From Aphrophora alni (Eukaryota > Arthropoda > Insecta > Hemiptera > Aphrophoridae): a stretch of 64,000 bases of DNA. The position numbers and the translations under genes are program-made. How positions within the stretch are numbered: the first letter of the stretch is position 1; every line of letters begins with the position of its first letter. This document shows, one piece after another, positions 25,401-40,787 of this stretch. The stretch lies in NCBI GenBank assembly GCA_963513935.1, contig OY740768.1, forward strand, positions 42,898,368 through 42,962,367, in the 5' to 3' direction. Under the pieces are notes generated by a model that worked only from the letters and a program-made list of their open reading frames with translations, was not told where the DNA came from and searched no databases.

Positions 25401-28400
25401 TTAACTGCGCAATTTCAGTAATTAATCTAGTGAACTGTGTCGTGATTAATACAATCGATACGGATGAGAGTTGTGATGATCTTAGTTCTGATGATCAAGA
25501 AATTAGATCTAAGAGTGCAAAGAAAAAAAGAAACACGGGAGAATGAAAGAAGTTATGAATAAGTTGAGGCTAGGTTATATAACAGATGAGGATTGTTTGT
25601 GCAAAAAATTTAAATGTTTTGAGACTGTTAATGAAGGGGAAATAAGACGTCTTATTAAGGAGTTTAATGAAATTAATAGCTATGATAAGCAAAATGATTA
25701 TTTAAGTGGACTGATTACTGTATTGCCAATTCAAAGACGCAGGAATAGGAAATCTGACAAGGAAGCAAACTTTTATAATTGTTCTTATTCTTACAGTCAG
25801 GCTAAATGTTGATGGTATTATACAGGATGTACCAATTTGTTACAAGGCATTTATGTCTTTACATGTGATCTCGGGCAAAAGAGTGCAGACAATAAAGGAA
25901 TCTTTAGCACTTTTAGGTAAGGTGCCAAGTGATGACCGGTGAAAACATGACAATCGACCAAATAAAATCAGTCCTGAAACAAAAAACACTGTACTTGACT
26001 TTATAAAGGGACTTAAGGGAAGAAAGTCTCACTACTCACTAAATGATACCGATAAAATCTATCTTTTCGAGGAGTTGAAAATTTCCAAATTGGCTTCATG
26101 TACAATGATCTTAATCCTAACAATAGGGTTTCTTATGACACATTTAGAAACATTTTCAACGGAAAATTCAATATATACTTCGGATATCCTAGGAAGGATA
26201 CTTGCAGCACCTGTGATTCATATAAATCTCAAAATGTTGTTATAGAACAAAACCTTACTAGTGCTTCACGGGCAGATAAGGATGTGATCCAGAAAACCCT
26301 AAACGATTTAAAAGTTCAGCAACAGCTTCAAAAGTGAAGAGTTTTATAAACTAAAACGTTCATTTAAGGAAAAGTCTAAAAAAAAGTGTTGACATGGAAG
26401 CAATAACCATGGACTACCAAAAGAATTTAAGTACTCCAAACATTACCACCAATTAAAAATTCTAATCTACCAATGGGTTTCACTTTTGTTACAGAATGGA
26501 ACAGTCGTTCAAGTTTAGGTTTTCCTGAGTGATTAAACATGAAGTACGATTTAGTAAGATTTTTAGAAATGGACCATAATCGTTTTTGCGGCTTTAGATT
26601 TGACATCAAGTCAGTAATAATTTTGTAGTGCTAATATTAAATATTGTACTTTGTTTAAAATTTTCCGAGTAGTAAACAAAATATTTATATAGACATTATT
26701 ATCATAATATTGTTTAAAAAAAAATATTAAATCAATTTATGAGACATGAAAGTTAATTTTTTGTCCTGTGAAAATTTTAGTAGACTGGACTAATGATCTT
26801 TTTCCCCCCTGGCCCTTCATTTGAATTTTCATTAAATGAGTTTAGGACTCAAGTTGGTTCCAGATTCTCCGAAATAATAAAAAAATTAGAATGTATTCAG
26901 TTTATTTCTAAATATTGCTCTCGGTACCAACCATCATTCTTAAAGGTAATATTTTGGTGCAGAATGTTTTCTGAAACTCTCTCAATTTTTATTCGAAAAC
27001 TTTTGGGTTCTTTCGTTTGTTACAAGCTTATTTTCAATGATTAATTCTATTACACATTGGACGTCTTTCTAAATATTATGGTGTACTTATGATAGATAAT
27101 TTGAGAAATTTCAGTCAATTTGAAAATACATTAATAAACTTTGTTTTTGAGGCATACATCATTACAATAAAACTACACAAATAAAAAAAAACTCTATAGT
27201 CAAAAATAAATATTTGTGACCAAATCGAGGAAAAAAATCCAATAAAATAAATCTGTTTTCACCAACAAGATCAGATGATAGTAAGTTACAATTCTTGAGT
27301 TATCAAGATCTCCCACACCCCCAGAAAACATATTTCTCTACGAGCATCGTTCCCTGCTTCCTATCATGACTGTATTATATGATTTGGAACCTCCTCTTAG
27401 AAGGTTGTTTGACTAGTCTTCCTCTGGATGCTACTGTGGAAAGGCTGTCCATTCTTATCTCTCCCAAATTTAGGTTACTTATTTTTATTTAAAAAACTAT
27501 TGTTTTCTTTTCTACCATCTTGAATATTGAGTGTTGTATGCACGTTCAATGTATAATAAGGTAATAGAAGACAAAATTCAAACTTCATTTTCTGTATAAT
27601 CTACAATAATAAAAACATACTACAAAATAATTTTATGGAATCAAGTACTTACTTCCCCTAAACTGTGTACAGTGAAATCACCAAGCATTATGGGAAAGAC
27701 TGGTCTCCCTGAATTGTCTAATGGTATTTGATGAAGTAGCTTTTTCCTTTTACTTGCAGGCGACTTCCTTATTTTTGAGCTAGTTTTATTGCCATCTAAG
27801 CAAACAAATAAAAACTATCAATTATTATATCTTTAATTTATATATTTAAAACAATAAATCTGTTTTCTGTTAAGACCATTTTCATCATGTATAATAAATA
27901 AATTTTCCTGATTCTGCATCTAAAATTAAATTTACTACTGTACAGTCCTTCAATGTGTCATCATTTAATTAAGTCTTAAAATGTCACTCTTGGACTTCAA
28001 AGAGTACCATAATGAGTACGCAATATTTATTAACTACTTTACAATAATACCAACTATTAAAACAAACAAAATACAGTACAAATCTACAGATCATAAATTG
28101 TATTAACTTATAAACAAAATTAATTGTTGTTTGCTTGTGGTGGTAGGATCAATCACAATGTGTTAGCATAGAGCTGTGAATTATGGACCTATACTGCAAG
28201 AGGAGACACACCCTACCAAAATGGGATAAACTGAATGCAGACAAAAATCTTTTGGACTACCATCATACTTTTCATGTACCAATTTTATATACAATTTTAT
28301 TTTTCAGAATTATATACGACCATTTCCAACACTTTCTTTTAAACTATACTGTGTAACATTCCAAAATTTTGTGCTTTACATTGGTTTAGTGTTTTGTTTA

Positions 28401-29027
28401 ATATGTGAGATGTAACTATATTATATGACGTAAAAACATCATACAGTTGTCAAAATCGCATAATGAGATACAGACTGACAGACAATTTTCCAAATTTGGT
28501 GTATGTTACAGAACAACGGACGAATGAATTGTATGAGTGTTAAAAGAATGTTAATAATAAGAATTGTAGTATGTAAGGACAAACAGTCAACTTATAAAAT
28601 AGTAAATTAGGGAATTATATTAAATAAAATAGTGTTTTTCTGTAAATCATATTAAATTCAGTGCAGTGTCGAATGTGCCGATTTATTCGGTCCGATTGTT
28701 TGCTATTACCCCACAATTCCACCAATAACCATGATTTCAGAGCTGGAGGGGTTTAGTCTAATTTGAAGGAACTCACTTGCTCATGTTTGCATGGCGAGAG
28801 AAGTTCTGTTTTTGGCTCTTTCGCTAACACCAAATCTTCTCATTACCAGAACGGTACGAATCTATGAGAGAGACGCTTCTGATGAGCAAAAATCAGACAA
28901 ACGGTTTTAAGTTGCATTTTACTAAAATCAGTGTTGGCATTCTGGTATAAACTCTTACCTTAATTGTTATTTAGTTATATATTAGTATTGAAATATAACT
29001 TGGAAAAAAAACTTAATCTCAAAAAAC

Positions 29028-29080
<53 letters not shown>

Positions 29081-32000
29081 AGTCAGAAACAATTCTTGAA
29101 ATTTATTTATTACTAGCCATGAGTTGTGGAAAACATTTAATAAAGTTTGTGTGTTGTTTTCCTTGGGAGTGATGAAACATTTCAAATTTATAAATAAAAC
29201 AAAAACATTACTATAAATTGATAAAAGATAGGAAAAGACTTTGGACTTTTTATAATTTAATTTAGTAATTCATATATCATGTTTTTTCATGGGTGCCTTC
29301 ATCAGATTTAATTTCTTAATTTTTAGTATGTTAGATCATAAGTCAAAAAACAATATCTAGATATGTATGTATTTCAGAGAGGAAGGAGATATTCAAATAA
29401 AGATTAAATATTGGGTATTTAATGAAATTTGTAATTTGATTGTGGTAGTGGTTGTAAGTACATTTTCCTAGAATACACGATCTCAAAATTTTTGTTATAA
29501 AGTGATTGTGCTTACTCACAGAAAGGCGCTCAATAAATTCAAATATAATAAATAAATTTAATAACCAAGGTACGAAAAGTTACAACACATTTGTTCTATT
29601 ATTTTTATTTCTTCTCTATTAAACACGCAAACATATCGATAAACATACATACTTGTTGTTTGTGTATATACATCAGACTCACAATAATCCAGCATTTTTT
29701 AATCTGACTACAGTAAACCGTCGGTCACTACATCATATTATGTAGGATTCATATGCAATTTGAAACAGGTGCCAAATAGGCAATGTAATATTCGCATTGG
29801 CATTAAGCTTGTTCTAAATTTAAACACTGACTACACATTCATGAGTTACTCTACTCGTTTTTGCTTGGCTCATGTATTTCATATGAACAGAATACAGTAC
29901 AGTAATTGGGCCATTTAGTTTATCAGTAGCCTTCGATAATATCATAGTGCATCATGAGATATGAGTTAGTGTGTTTCTCACAAGTTATTTTCATTGGTAC
30001 TTTGTTACATAACGTATTCGCTGAAAACCGAAAACATAAAACTTTATTTTTAATTACTAAGGTAGAAGTCATTAAGATATGCGGGCAAAAGTGGTTTATT
30101 TTGGTAGATGCTTCCACAAAAAACTTTCGTACATAAAGCCAAGATAGAATAATATTTATGTCCTGTTATAACACAAGTGGCAGTCACAAACTAAATTTAT
30201 TAGTTATTGGATAATCAAAAATTCGTTGTGCATTCAGAAGTGTTACCCTACCGGTTAAAACTTTGGACAAAACATATTTTAAAAAAGAAAAAGATAAACT
30301 AAACAATTTTAGCGCATGCTGAAATGAAAAAGTGTGATACCTTCTCGAACGAAATTAGACAAGGAGGCGCGGGTTGTGTCAGGAACCGATACTCTCTCGA
30401 ACGAAATTAGACAAAAAGGCGAACTGTCATTGGTCAATAACAGAAAATGGTGGAAATGGAAGTAAGAACTCCTGGTTGTGAAGTTGCTTAGCTTCTTGCT
30501 AGGTGTCACTCTTGGTACACAGGACTGAGACTGGACGTTGTCTTGTTCAGAGGTAACATGGTGTGTTTTAAAAAGAAAGACATTTGGTAAAGTGAGGACT
30601 TTGTTTATAAAAGAAGATGTGTTGCACATAGAAATTCGTGTTAGACATGATAAGTGAACAATATATGAAGGTAACGAGTTGTATTAGTTAAAACTATCTG
30701 AGATATGAACGATTTGGTTTCAGACATTTTCTTTGTACTAAAATACTAAATATTACAATGATTTTGCATAAAATTTATAGGACTTTATAGGATTTAATGT
30801 TTGTTTAGGATAAGTATAATCTATGAAGATTATGATTTTTGTAAAATTTGTTGACACTACAATTTCGGTAAAAGAAAGATTTCTTTTAAATCCAAACATG
30901 CATGACTAAATTTTTCATTGAGTACATCCATCCATCCAACGTTTCATATGTAGCCGACTTGGTAAGTACAGATTAGAGCCAGAACCTTGTTTTTTCTTAA
31001 ATAAATATTACATAAAATAAAGGAATTGTATTAAGAAATTATGTACATACAGACTCAGTTAAATTAATAAAAACCTAGATATTAAGTGTTGCAAAATGGT
31101 GTCCATGCAGAAAATGGACGCCTAACATTAGAAAGACAGTCTTGATATTCTTTTATATATCTGATTTTTTAATATTTATAAACCTAATTTAACGATGACA
31201 ATTTACAAAATAACACCTACAACTTATAGCTCAATGAAGTTTAAACATTATGGAGGAAAATTAAGATGACTGTAACAAAAATTGTAGAAATAAAATAAAA
31301 TAGAATAATTAAAATTAAAATGAGCATATAGATCAATAAGTAAGATTTACTAAGCATTTAGATATATATAATTATACATTAATTCATAAAAGTGATAAAA
31401 TTTATAATAAGATTAAACAATGATGACTTGTGCTAATAGATTAAAATAAAGAAAAAAGATGAAGATATCAGCTATTGTTTGAAATTTAAGCCAAATCTTT
31501 ATAACAATTGAATTCGATCTCCCATTCTTAATATAATACAGGCAAGACCTATATAAATCAAAGTTCCAGGAAATTTGAACATTTAAATAATAAACTACAG
31601 AATACTACACGAGAGAAGATTTGAAACAGTAAAATAAGACGTTTAATTCTACAACACATACGTGGAATTCTGCTAGGAACCCCATTCTATTTTAAGAGTT
31701 TCTCTTACGTATATGTCTTGATATCACTTATTACTTAATTACTTACGTATATGACTATAACTATTCATTTCTACTCTTTTAAAAATGTAATGAGTTAATA
31801 ATAAAAATATATATATTTATAGATTAAGTACATTTAATAATTACTTTTACTAAGTTCAAAACACATATCAGAAATTTTAAAAACTGTTTGAAAGAAAATA
31901 TTTTAAGATATAAGTCCTCCAAAAAAAGATGCATTCAATAAAAGTAATTCTAAAACAAATTATATAGTTTAATTTAAACAACTTTTTCAAAAACAATAAT

Positions 32001-35000
32001 AGTTTTGGTTTTAGCAAATATTAATCTTCTTCGCTTGAGGAGACTTGAGGATTTCTATTTTCTAAACAATCTTCACAAATGTTTTTCATATAATTTAGGC
32101 ACATAAATTGTTCACAAACAGAACAAGAAAATTTTGTTTTCTTGTCTGACTTTCTTGGACATACCGTACATCTGGACGATGTACGGAAGGTTGCAGCATG
32201 AACTGGTTCAAGTATGGCCACTTTAGCTGCTTTATTTTATTTTATTTTTTTGGCAGTCTCTTCATAACTGCTCTCTCCTTGATTTGGGCCTCCATCAAAG
32301 AATTAGCTAGATTTCGAAGGAATTTTAATCTACTGCATGTATTCTCTACATTGTTAGCTTTGTATATGACAAAGGAATTGATATCAGCAATGTCTAGTAC
32401 CCTAAAAAAGACAACCAAAGGCCAGCGATTGCACTTACGAGCTACACTATATGTTGCACACATTTTGTCAATAGTGTCTACTCCTGTTTTTGTTAAATTA
32501 TAAAACGTTATGATTTCAGGTTTGAAATCATCTCCCGTTGATTGGTCAATGCAGCAGGACTCAGTGTGCATACTTGATATGAGTAATTTTTTTCTTCTTG
32601 GGTGTATATGATAAAAGTGTCATGTTATCTCTTGTATGCAAACATTGTGCTCTTTTCAGGTCTTCCAGTTATATTAGTAAGTTGTGTTGGAATTTGAGTT
32701 TTATTTTTTCTAAGCATACCTATGAAGCTAAGTTTTTTCTTTAGTAATTGCTCAGTCAACGGTATACTACTATACCAATTATCTGTGGTAATATTTCTAC
32801 CACTACCTGATATCGGTTCAATAAATCGTAAAACAACGTCTTTGGCACTATTGGACAGTTTAAATGAACCATGAGGCTGAATACCAGGATATATCTCCAT
32901 ATTTAAAGTGTACCAAGTCCTTGCATCACATAGCTTTTGTATTTTCAATCCATATCGTGCTGGTTTGCTATGGATATACTGTTTAAATGGGTACTTTCCC
33001 CTAAAGGCAGCTAATTGCTCATCTATAGTACAATATTCTGATACTGAATAAGCCTTTTGAATATTTACAATGAATTTCGTAAATAACTCTCACTGGAGCT
33101 AACTTGTCCTTAGTTTTGCGCTGATGTCGGTCATTTATGTTATCAAATCTCAAGCATCGTAACATAAACAAAAATCTATTTAGGGACATTGCTGTAGAAA
33201 ATAATTCTATATATTCCCAAAGGTCTTTTAGATTCTGTTTGCCACCTCGGAAATATCCTGCGAGAAGCAGAAGGCCTATTGTAGCTTGAATTTCAACTTC
33301 ATTTGTTAATCTGCAATAACGATTATTTACATACTTAAGCTGGACTTTTGTTTTGTAAAGGTTAGTGCAATGAGTGATCTGTCTGATTATATCATCATTA
33401 ATTAGCAATTTAAAACAATCAATATCGGTTTTAGTTGCCTTAACACAGGGCTTTGTGCCTGGTAAGTGTGTAAGTATATTTTGAGTTCTTGTACGAACAT
33501 TACGCTGGGAAGGAAATTTAAGCCACTTGGTGGTATTATCTTTACCAAGCATGTCCTCACGATTTTTTTCATCGTTACCCATTGAAGCTAGTTGTCATCA
33601 ATATCTGACTGTTCCGTTTCACTATCATGCAGAGATTCATTCTGATTTTCATCTTCCTCCCCTCCTGAAGAATCATCTATTTCATTATCACTGTCGTCTT
33701 CAATAGGTTCCATTAATAACCTATATATTCTCTGTTGTTGTTGGTCAAAACTGTAAACATCCATTGTCTTTGTATTAAATAAAAACACTATTTTCAAACA
33801 CTAAACACTATTTACTAATTGAAAACAAACAAAAAACCAAAAACTTCACTATTGAAAAAACTTACGTCAGAACATACATGGAGTGTTCACAGCACCCCAG
33901 AGTACAAAAAAAAGTTTCTACTCGACACGACTCCTAGAAATGCTGAAATGCAACTGAACACAAAGAAGGTAATTAAGTGGAAAGGTACTGAGTAGCTCAG
34001 CTGTGCTGCCAACCTCTAAACGTCAATTTCCCTCATTTAAAACTACTGAACACCCCACGTAAGCGCGTTAGGGTTAAAAAAATTGTGTAATATAGGCTGA
34101 AGGTACAATTTAATACGCCTAGTCCAACTCAGCTAGAAAGATAATATCTAGCCATTTTGTGAATTTATAAAGCTTGCTTAGAGCAAACCAACAAATCTTC
34201 TAAAACAATAATTGTGTTTGAGAAAAATGAAGGAGGTCTTTCATAATTTGAACATTTGAATATAATTAAATTGTAAATTGAAGATATTGTGAAAATACTT
34301 AAAATATTCTCACTAATTTCAACTTGAACTTTTAAATTCCATGATGCTATTCCTCTGTTAAAATACAGGGTTATCATAAAAGAATGGTGGGGTTTCATTA
34401 ATTCATATGAAGACAGTAGAGAAATTTTGTCGTGTCGTATTGGTTTCGCTGATAGCCTATTATCCAAAAGTTTATTTAACAGCTGTTGTAACCTCACAAT
34501 TAGTTCTTGCATTGTTGTGGTAGTGTTTTGTGTTTACTGGAATGTTCTGTATGGAGTGTGTTCTCTAATTGCTGAAAAGACAATTAATGGTATTGTGTAT
34601 CTCGATATGTTTTCCTTAGCTGGATGAATTCAAAAACATTCAACAACTTCATTTCCAACCAGATGGCGCACCCCTACACTTTAGTGCATTTGTCACAGAC
34701 ACTTTGAATGAAAAGTTTGGACATTGATGGATAGGCCGGCAAGGACCTATACGCTGGCCTCCATGGAGTCCAGACCTGATACCTTGCGATTTCTCCTTGT
34801 GGGGGTACATCAAAAACATTGTGTATCGATAAAAAATTCGTAACCTAAAGCACTTAAGGAACAGGATTAATGAAGCAATAGCAATAACAACTGTTAACAA
34901 AGACATGTTAACTAACATTTGGGTAAAACTTGATTATCTATTGGACATTTGCCGAGCGACAAATGGTCACTATCGAAATTCATTAGTTATGTAAAAATAC

Positions 35001-35389
35001 TGTTTCAGACGACGATTTAGATAAATAAACAACATCAGCTGTGAGTAATTCTGTTTTCATTTAAATCATGTTCAAACCCCACCAAATAGATTAAGAGATT
35101 TATGCAAATAAATTGTACCTCGAACCAGTGATATCAAGGAAAAAAGAGCTCAAGTAAATTAAATAATTCAGAAATAACAATTTCAAATAATAATAAAATT
35201 TTATGTAACGAAATAAGTGAAAGGTGAGATATTGTAAATATAGAAGATTAATAAAATAATAGTTAAAAAAAGTAACCCAAAAACTTGTGTTGTCCACATT
35301 TTTTTTCAACAAAATATTTTAGATAATAAAGAGTCAAGATCAAATTATTTATAAAAATAGAATTAAAATTTAGCACCTCAACTTGACGT

Positions 35390-35420
<31 letters not shown>

Positions 35421-36842
35421 CAGTAGAACCTCTGTTAACCGGCCTCGGATTAACTGGCCTATTTCATAGTGTACGGCTTCGATGAGTTTCCAAAAATAAA
35501 TTGTAAAATTGTAATTGAAACACCAAAGCGGCAGCGAGTCAAACGACTTTGTCGATATCAGTATTCCATTGTCGGCGGCGTAAAAACACAGCGGCATTGG
35601 CACCCGTCGGTATAGAAGACATACGCTGACAAAAACGTTTGATGGGCCGCTTTTTTTTTCTACGAATCAATTAGTACGTACATTATGGAAAATATAACAT
35701 TTCTTTTCAGTTTTCTTCCTGTCTTTGACTGGTTATGATCTACGTATATAAATAAAAATGAGTGAGTTACGAAAACGGAAGCGTGTGTTGGTTTCGTTTG
35801 AGACGCGGTTAAATGTGTTAAAAAGACTTGACAGAGCGGAATCTGTAAAAAAGCTTTGTGAAGAGTTTAACGTGGGAAAAAGTACCATCAACAATATTGG
35901 CGACGAAATAGACAATCGATTGAAAATTTTTGTTAAAAAATTGAGTCGGAAAAAGTTCTTGCAATTCTGTGCACTAACAAAAAACCAGTTTGTGACATCG
36001 TCAACGAAGCTCTTTGGATGTGGTTTGTCTAAGAACGCCGGAGAGGAAGCCCCATTAGTGGTCCAATTTTGATTGAAAAATCACTGGTAATTCACGGTAA
36101 AATCGAGAATGCACCAGCATTCTCTGCTAGCCAGGGATGGCTTGATCGTTGGCAAAAGCGTAATGGGATTCGTTTCGCTCACATATGTGGTGAAAAAATG
36201 TCACCAAATGATTCAGGTGCTAGTGAATTTAAGGCTTTCGAAAACCCTTTAAAAACTAAAAAACAAACAAAATTACTTATATTTTCAAACAGCGATGTGT
36301 GTTTGTATTATGTACGTTTTTACAATGTTTAAAACAGTTTGTAGTGTTTAATTTTTTCATGTTTGATGTATAATATACATAGCATAATATATACAATACA
36401 TTTATGTATAATAAAATGAGTTGCAATAACATCTTAATTGCATAATTCTTAGCGCTACCTGATTAAATAACCTTTCTGTGAACGAAAACCGATTTTTCAT
36501 GGGAACCTCGGATTAACCAGCCAAACGGGTTACCGGCCTGGGTGTCAGTTACGACTAGACTGGTTAAGAGGGGTTCTACTGTAAATATAAATTATAGTAT
36601 CAAAAAGTAATTAACCTAATTGTGATTATAAAATAATTAATAAGTCTCTCTTTCATTATATTTCACTATCACATTACTTACCTAAGGTATCAGTATTAAT
36701 CCTTTTCTTTGCTGGAGGTTTTTTCTGTCCTATTGTTGCATCTGTACATGGACTAGATTGAACAGCTGTTGTTTGTTCAGGTTCTATAATAAATACTAAT
36801 GTTAGCTAAACAAACATTAAGTTTAAAATTACTATTTAGACC

Positions 36843-36875
<33 letters not shown>

Positions 36876-37073
36876 AAAAACTTAATATATATTATACCAT
36901 AGATATTTAAAATTATTTGTATAAAACTAAAATTAGAAACATAGTATATGATTTTTGGCCATTTCCTGAGATAACAGACTTATTTTCCCTCCAAGACTTT
37001 GTTATACAAGTTTTAAAAATTGTTTAGCTAATTTCATTTCATAAATGTATAAATTCAGCTATTGTTTTGATTT

Positions 37074-37137
<64 letters not shown>

Positions 37138-40100
37138 ATGTTGGCTGGTGTATATTTTGTCGTATATTAACTAAATTTATTAATAGATAGTTATGGCAAA
37201 GTGTTTTTGAACAATTTTACAATTTACTAACCACCCAATTTGGAAGAGATTATAAATCCTCCCAAATAGATTTTTGTAGTTTTTAATTGACTAATAGAGG
37301 TTGAAAGTATAGGCAATGAAATGAAAAAGCAATAGTGTTATTTGAAATATAATTATTTTTACTATACCTGCATTTACAAGATGCTGTTGTAACTTTTTGA
37401 GTAAAAAATTTCTTTCTTCTTTTACTATAAGGATTTTCTCTTGCATAAGTGCAACTTGGTCACAAAGAGCTGCATTTTCCTATATAATAAAAAGAATAAT
37501 TTAAAGATATCTAATAGTGTTAATAATATTAACCTCTGTTTTAAGTTATATTTATATTGTACAGGATAAGTATAAATTATTTTATGCGCTGCAAAAATTT
37601 TAGATGAGTTTTTAAAAAATTACCAAAGAGCACCTTTTCAGCTAAACACATTGGACATTTTGAGGCTGTGAAGTACAGAAATGAAGGCAAGAAGAAGGTA
37701 AAATTAATAATACTTAATTAGTAAATAACTTTGTTAAGTAGACTTACATACTGTTACAAAATGACGCCCAACATGGTTTTTGATAACATAACTTTTATTT
37801 GTAATGTATACGCTTACACCTTGAATACAGTATAGCCACTACTCACAAATTATGACAAAATATACCTCTACATGAACTGAACTATCTTGTACGCTGGATT
37901 GTGTGCTTATTGAAACATCTGATTTATATGTAATATAAAAATAAAGTTATTGCATGCAAATTTATAAAATTATGATATTTCCAGCATCTAATTTAGGTTT
38001 TGCTTTACTCGGGACTAAATATGTATGATGCATCAATATAAACTTTCCCACAACTGTGAAATAGAGAAAATCCTCTTACTGATATATATGTCAGTAATGA
38101 GTATCAAATATTTTAAAACTGGGGGTAGTGTAAGCTGTTGATACTCTATATTGTAAACTGAACAGTCTTAATATTGAGAATGTCCCCTGAGATATTCACT
38201 GAGTACTTGAGATGATGGAAGGTGAATTTTGAGATAGACATGGCAAGTGATCGGAAAACTAGTGTGCCACAACATAGGTTGGTGTGCCAACTAAGCTTCA
38301 GATCAAAGAATCAAAACTACTTTAGTTTCGTTTTGCTCTGGTATAAGCCTCATTTCACCTTCCAATGCTTTCTTCCTTTCTCTCCTAGAGCTTAGAGTAC
38401 AAAACCCCATTTGTGGCTGAAGAACAAACAAGTAAACTCTCTTACAATTACATTACAATAAAAATAACTATAAATATTAAAATTTGGTATTAAAATTACT
38501 TTCATTTCATTGTCTAAGATTAAATTACTTTGTAACTAGTGCAACATGTCCAATGGGTAACCTAACCCAATATCCTAACCTAAATTCACGAGCAAAATTT
38601 AAAAAAGAATTCTAAACATACCTAATAAAAAATAAGCACACACAAAAAACACAACTACTAAAGAAACAAACCATCAAAATTTTCATAGAAATAAATACAA
38701 AATAAAAATAAACTGAATGTACCCTGTACTAAGCCTAAAGAAAAACATATCATGACATTAGAAATAACAAAAACCTCTAGCAACTTGATCATCATCGCCA
38801 CTTACCATTTTCATATCTATCATCCACAATTCATGTTAATCTAAACAAACTGTAAAAACTTTAATTCTTATTATTAAAAAAAAATATACATGTTCAGTTA
38901 TTATTAATAAGATTTGAAATAAGAATCAGTGTGTGAAGTTATACAACTGGTACGATTTTATATATGTAATCAGAAAACCAAAAGTGACAGTGTAACTATA
39001 GTCGATGATCCAAGTTTAGAAGAATTTAGAAAATAGTAAATCAACAATTTAAAAAATTGGTATTGGCGTGAAAAATCTCAAACCATTAACTACGTCCTCT
39101 TAGAGGCTAATATTCAAATAAAATATTTTGTGGAAAAGAGAGATCATACAAGAATGTTTTTATAACTTGAAACTAAATATACAAGACAATAATCCATAGT
39201 AGAACGATAAAAACCCATTATTGACCCATAATCATGGGTAATCATACAACTGTTGTGCCAACTGGATTTTATATGGATGGAAATGTAAGTCGAGATGCAA
39301 GATGCCTTTTTCTGATCTCTTTGAACTTTGAGCAAAGGTAGTCCGAGCAGTCTCTACATTTTGTGCAACCCTAACTGTTTTCAAACTTTCACAAATCTTT
39401 TTTTCCTTGGAAGATGTTTGTCTAAAACTTCATACTCGGTTCATTGTTGTTTATTTATCAGGAACTCATCCATGCACTTCCAACATTAAACTGTTGCCCT
39501 AAATACCTGCCGAGTTACTAAGAAAGAATATATATTGCAACCAATAATCAAAACAAATAGTACTATAGTTATTAGGCCACCCTTTTTTAATATATTATTT
39601 TTTGTTTATTGGTCTATATGTTTATTCAGCTATGTGTTGGTAAATTTTGGTTAACTTATATTCAATTTGTTGCTGTTATTTTAGTCAGCAGATGCACTAA
39701 AAAATAAACTAATTTATTTGATATATCTTGATTCTAATTTAAATCACAAACAATAGACTATATTATCTTTCTTTTAGTATGTAGCCTGACAATTTCATTT
39801 AATTATTCTGTGTGTTTAGTTTCCATCCACATCGTCCATAAATTAAATGAAAACAACGTAATAGCATATGACATAGATTGATCTTTCAGTACATGATAAA
39901 ATTCGATATACTGCATAGAGTAAAGCATTGAATGAATGGTAAATGTCCAGATAATACCACATTGCGATTTAATATAGTAACTTTATGAAATCGTGTTTTA
40001 TAATAAGCAATTTAAAAGTCTGCATTCAATGATCAGAATTCACGATGAGGATGAGATTATGGGTCTAGGTTTCTTAAGTCAAGAATAGCTAATAGAATAG

Positions 40101-40753
40101 CATTAAAAGTGTCTTATAATATAGATATGTATTACTATGCTGTATAATTTCAGAATTATGTGAACCAAATCTCAGGAAGTAAATATATATATATATATAT
40201 AGTTTCTTTACCAGGTCTAGTTAGGTAACTTGGGCTATAGCTACCTTACCAGACCTGTACCTATCCGGACCTATTTGCACGGATGAACATAAACATCGAG
40301 TGAGTAACCTAACCTAACCCAGACCTAGTAAAAGAACTATAGCTCAAGTAAGGTAAATAAATAAACATATATAATTACCTGCCTTGACCTGTAGTTCTTT
40401 AACTAGGTGTTGTTAGGTATATATATCAACATCATTGATATTAAATGATATTTAGTTTGACAGTTCGGTAAATATTTACTTAAAGGTAACTTGTAATTTT
40501 CTAGTTTTTTATGCTATTCTATACTACATAAGTACTTTACTTCTTAAAAATACATAATGTTTTCCTTGCGCAGATCACTATTTTTAACTGAAAAATCTAA
40601 AACCTATCAAATTAACGAGTTTATAGGTTACACATAATGGCAAGACATAATAGGAATAAGAATATCGTAAGGTTTGACGCATGCGCCTTACACAATGACT
40701 AAGCTATATCGTTATTTCATGTCATGACAGGTTTGGCAAGGTACCTATGTAGG

Positions 40754-40787
<34 letters not shown>

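Noticed and set aside
26793..27044. 83-codon plus-strand frame
   Set aside because: No motif, and it does not continue the transposase-like gene in a convincing way.
30309..30629. 106-codon minus-strand frame
   Set aside because: Crosses a direct repeat; no domain, no splice-compatible role in TBRG1.
32198..32503. 101-codon plus-strand frame
   Set aside because: Antisense shadow of the piggyBac transposase core.
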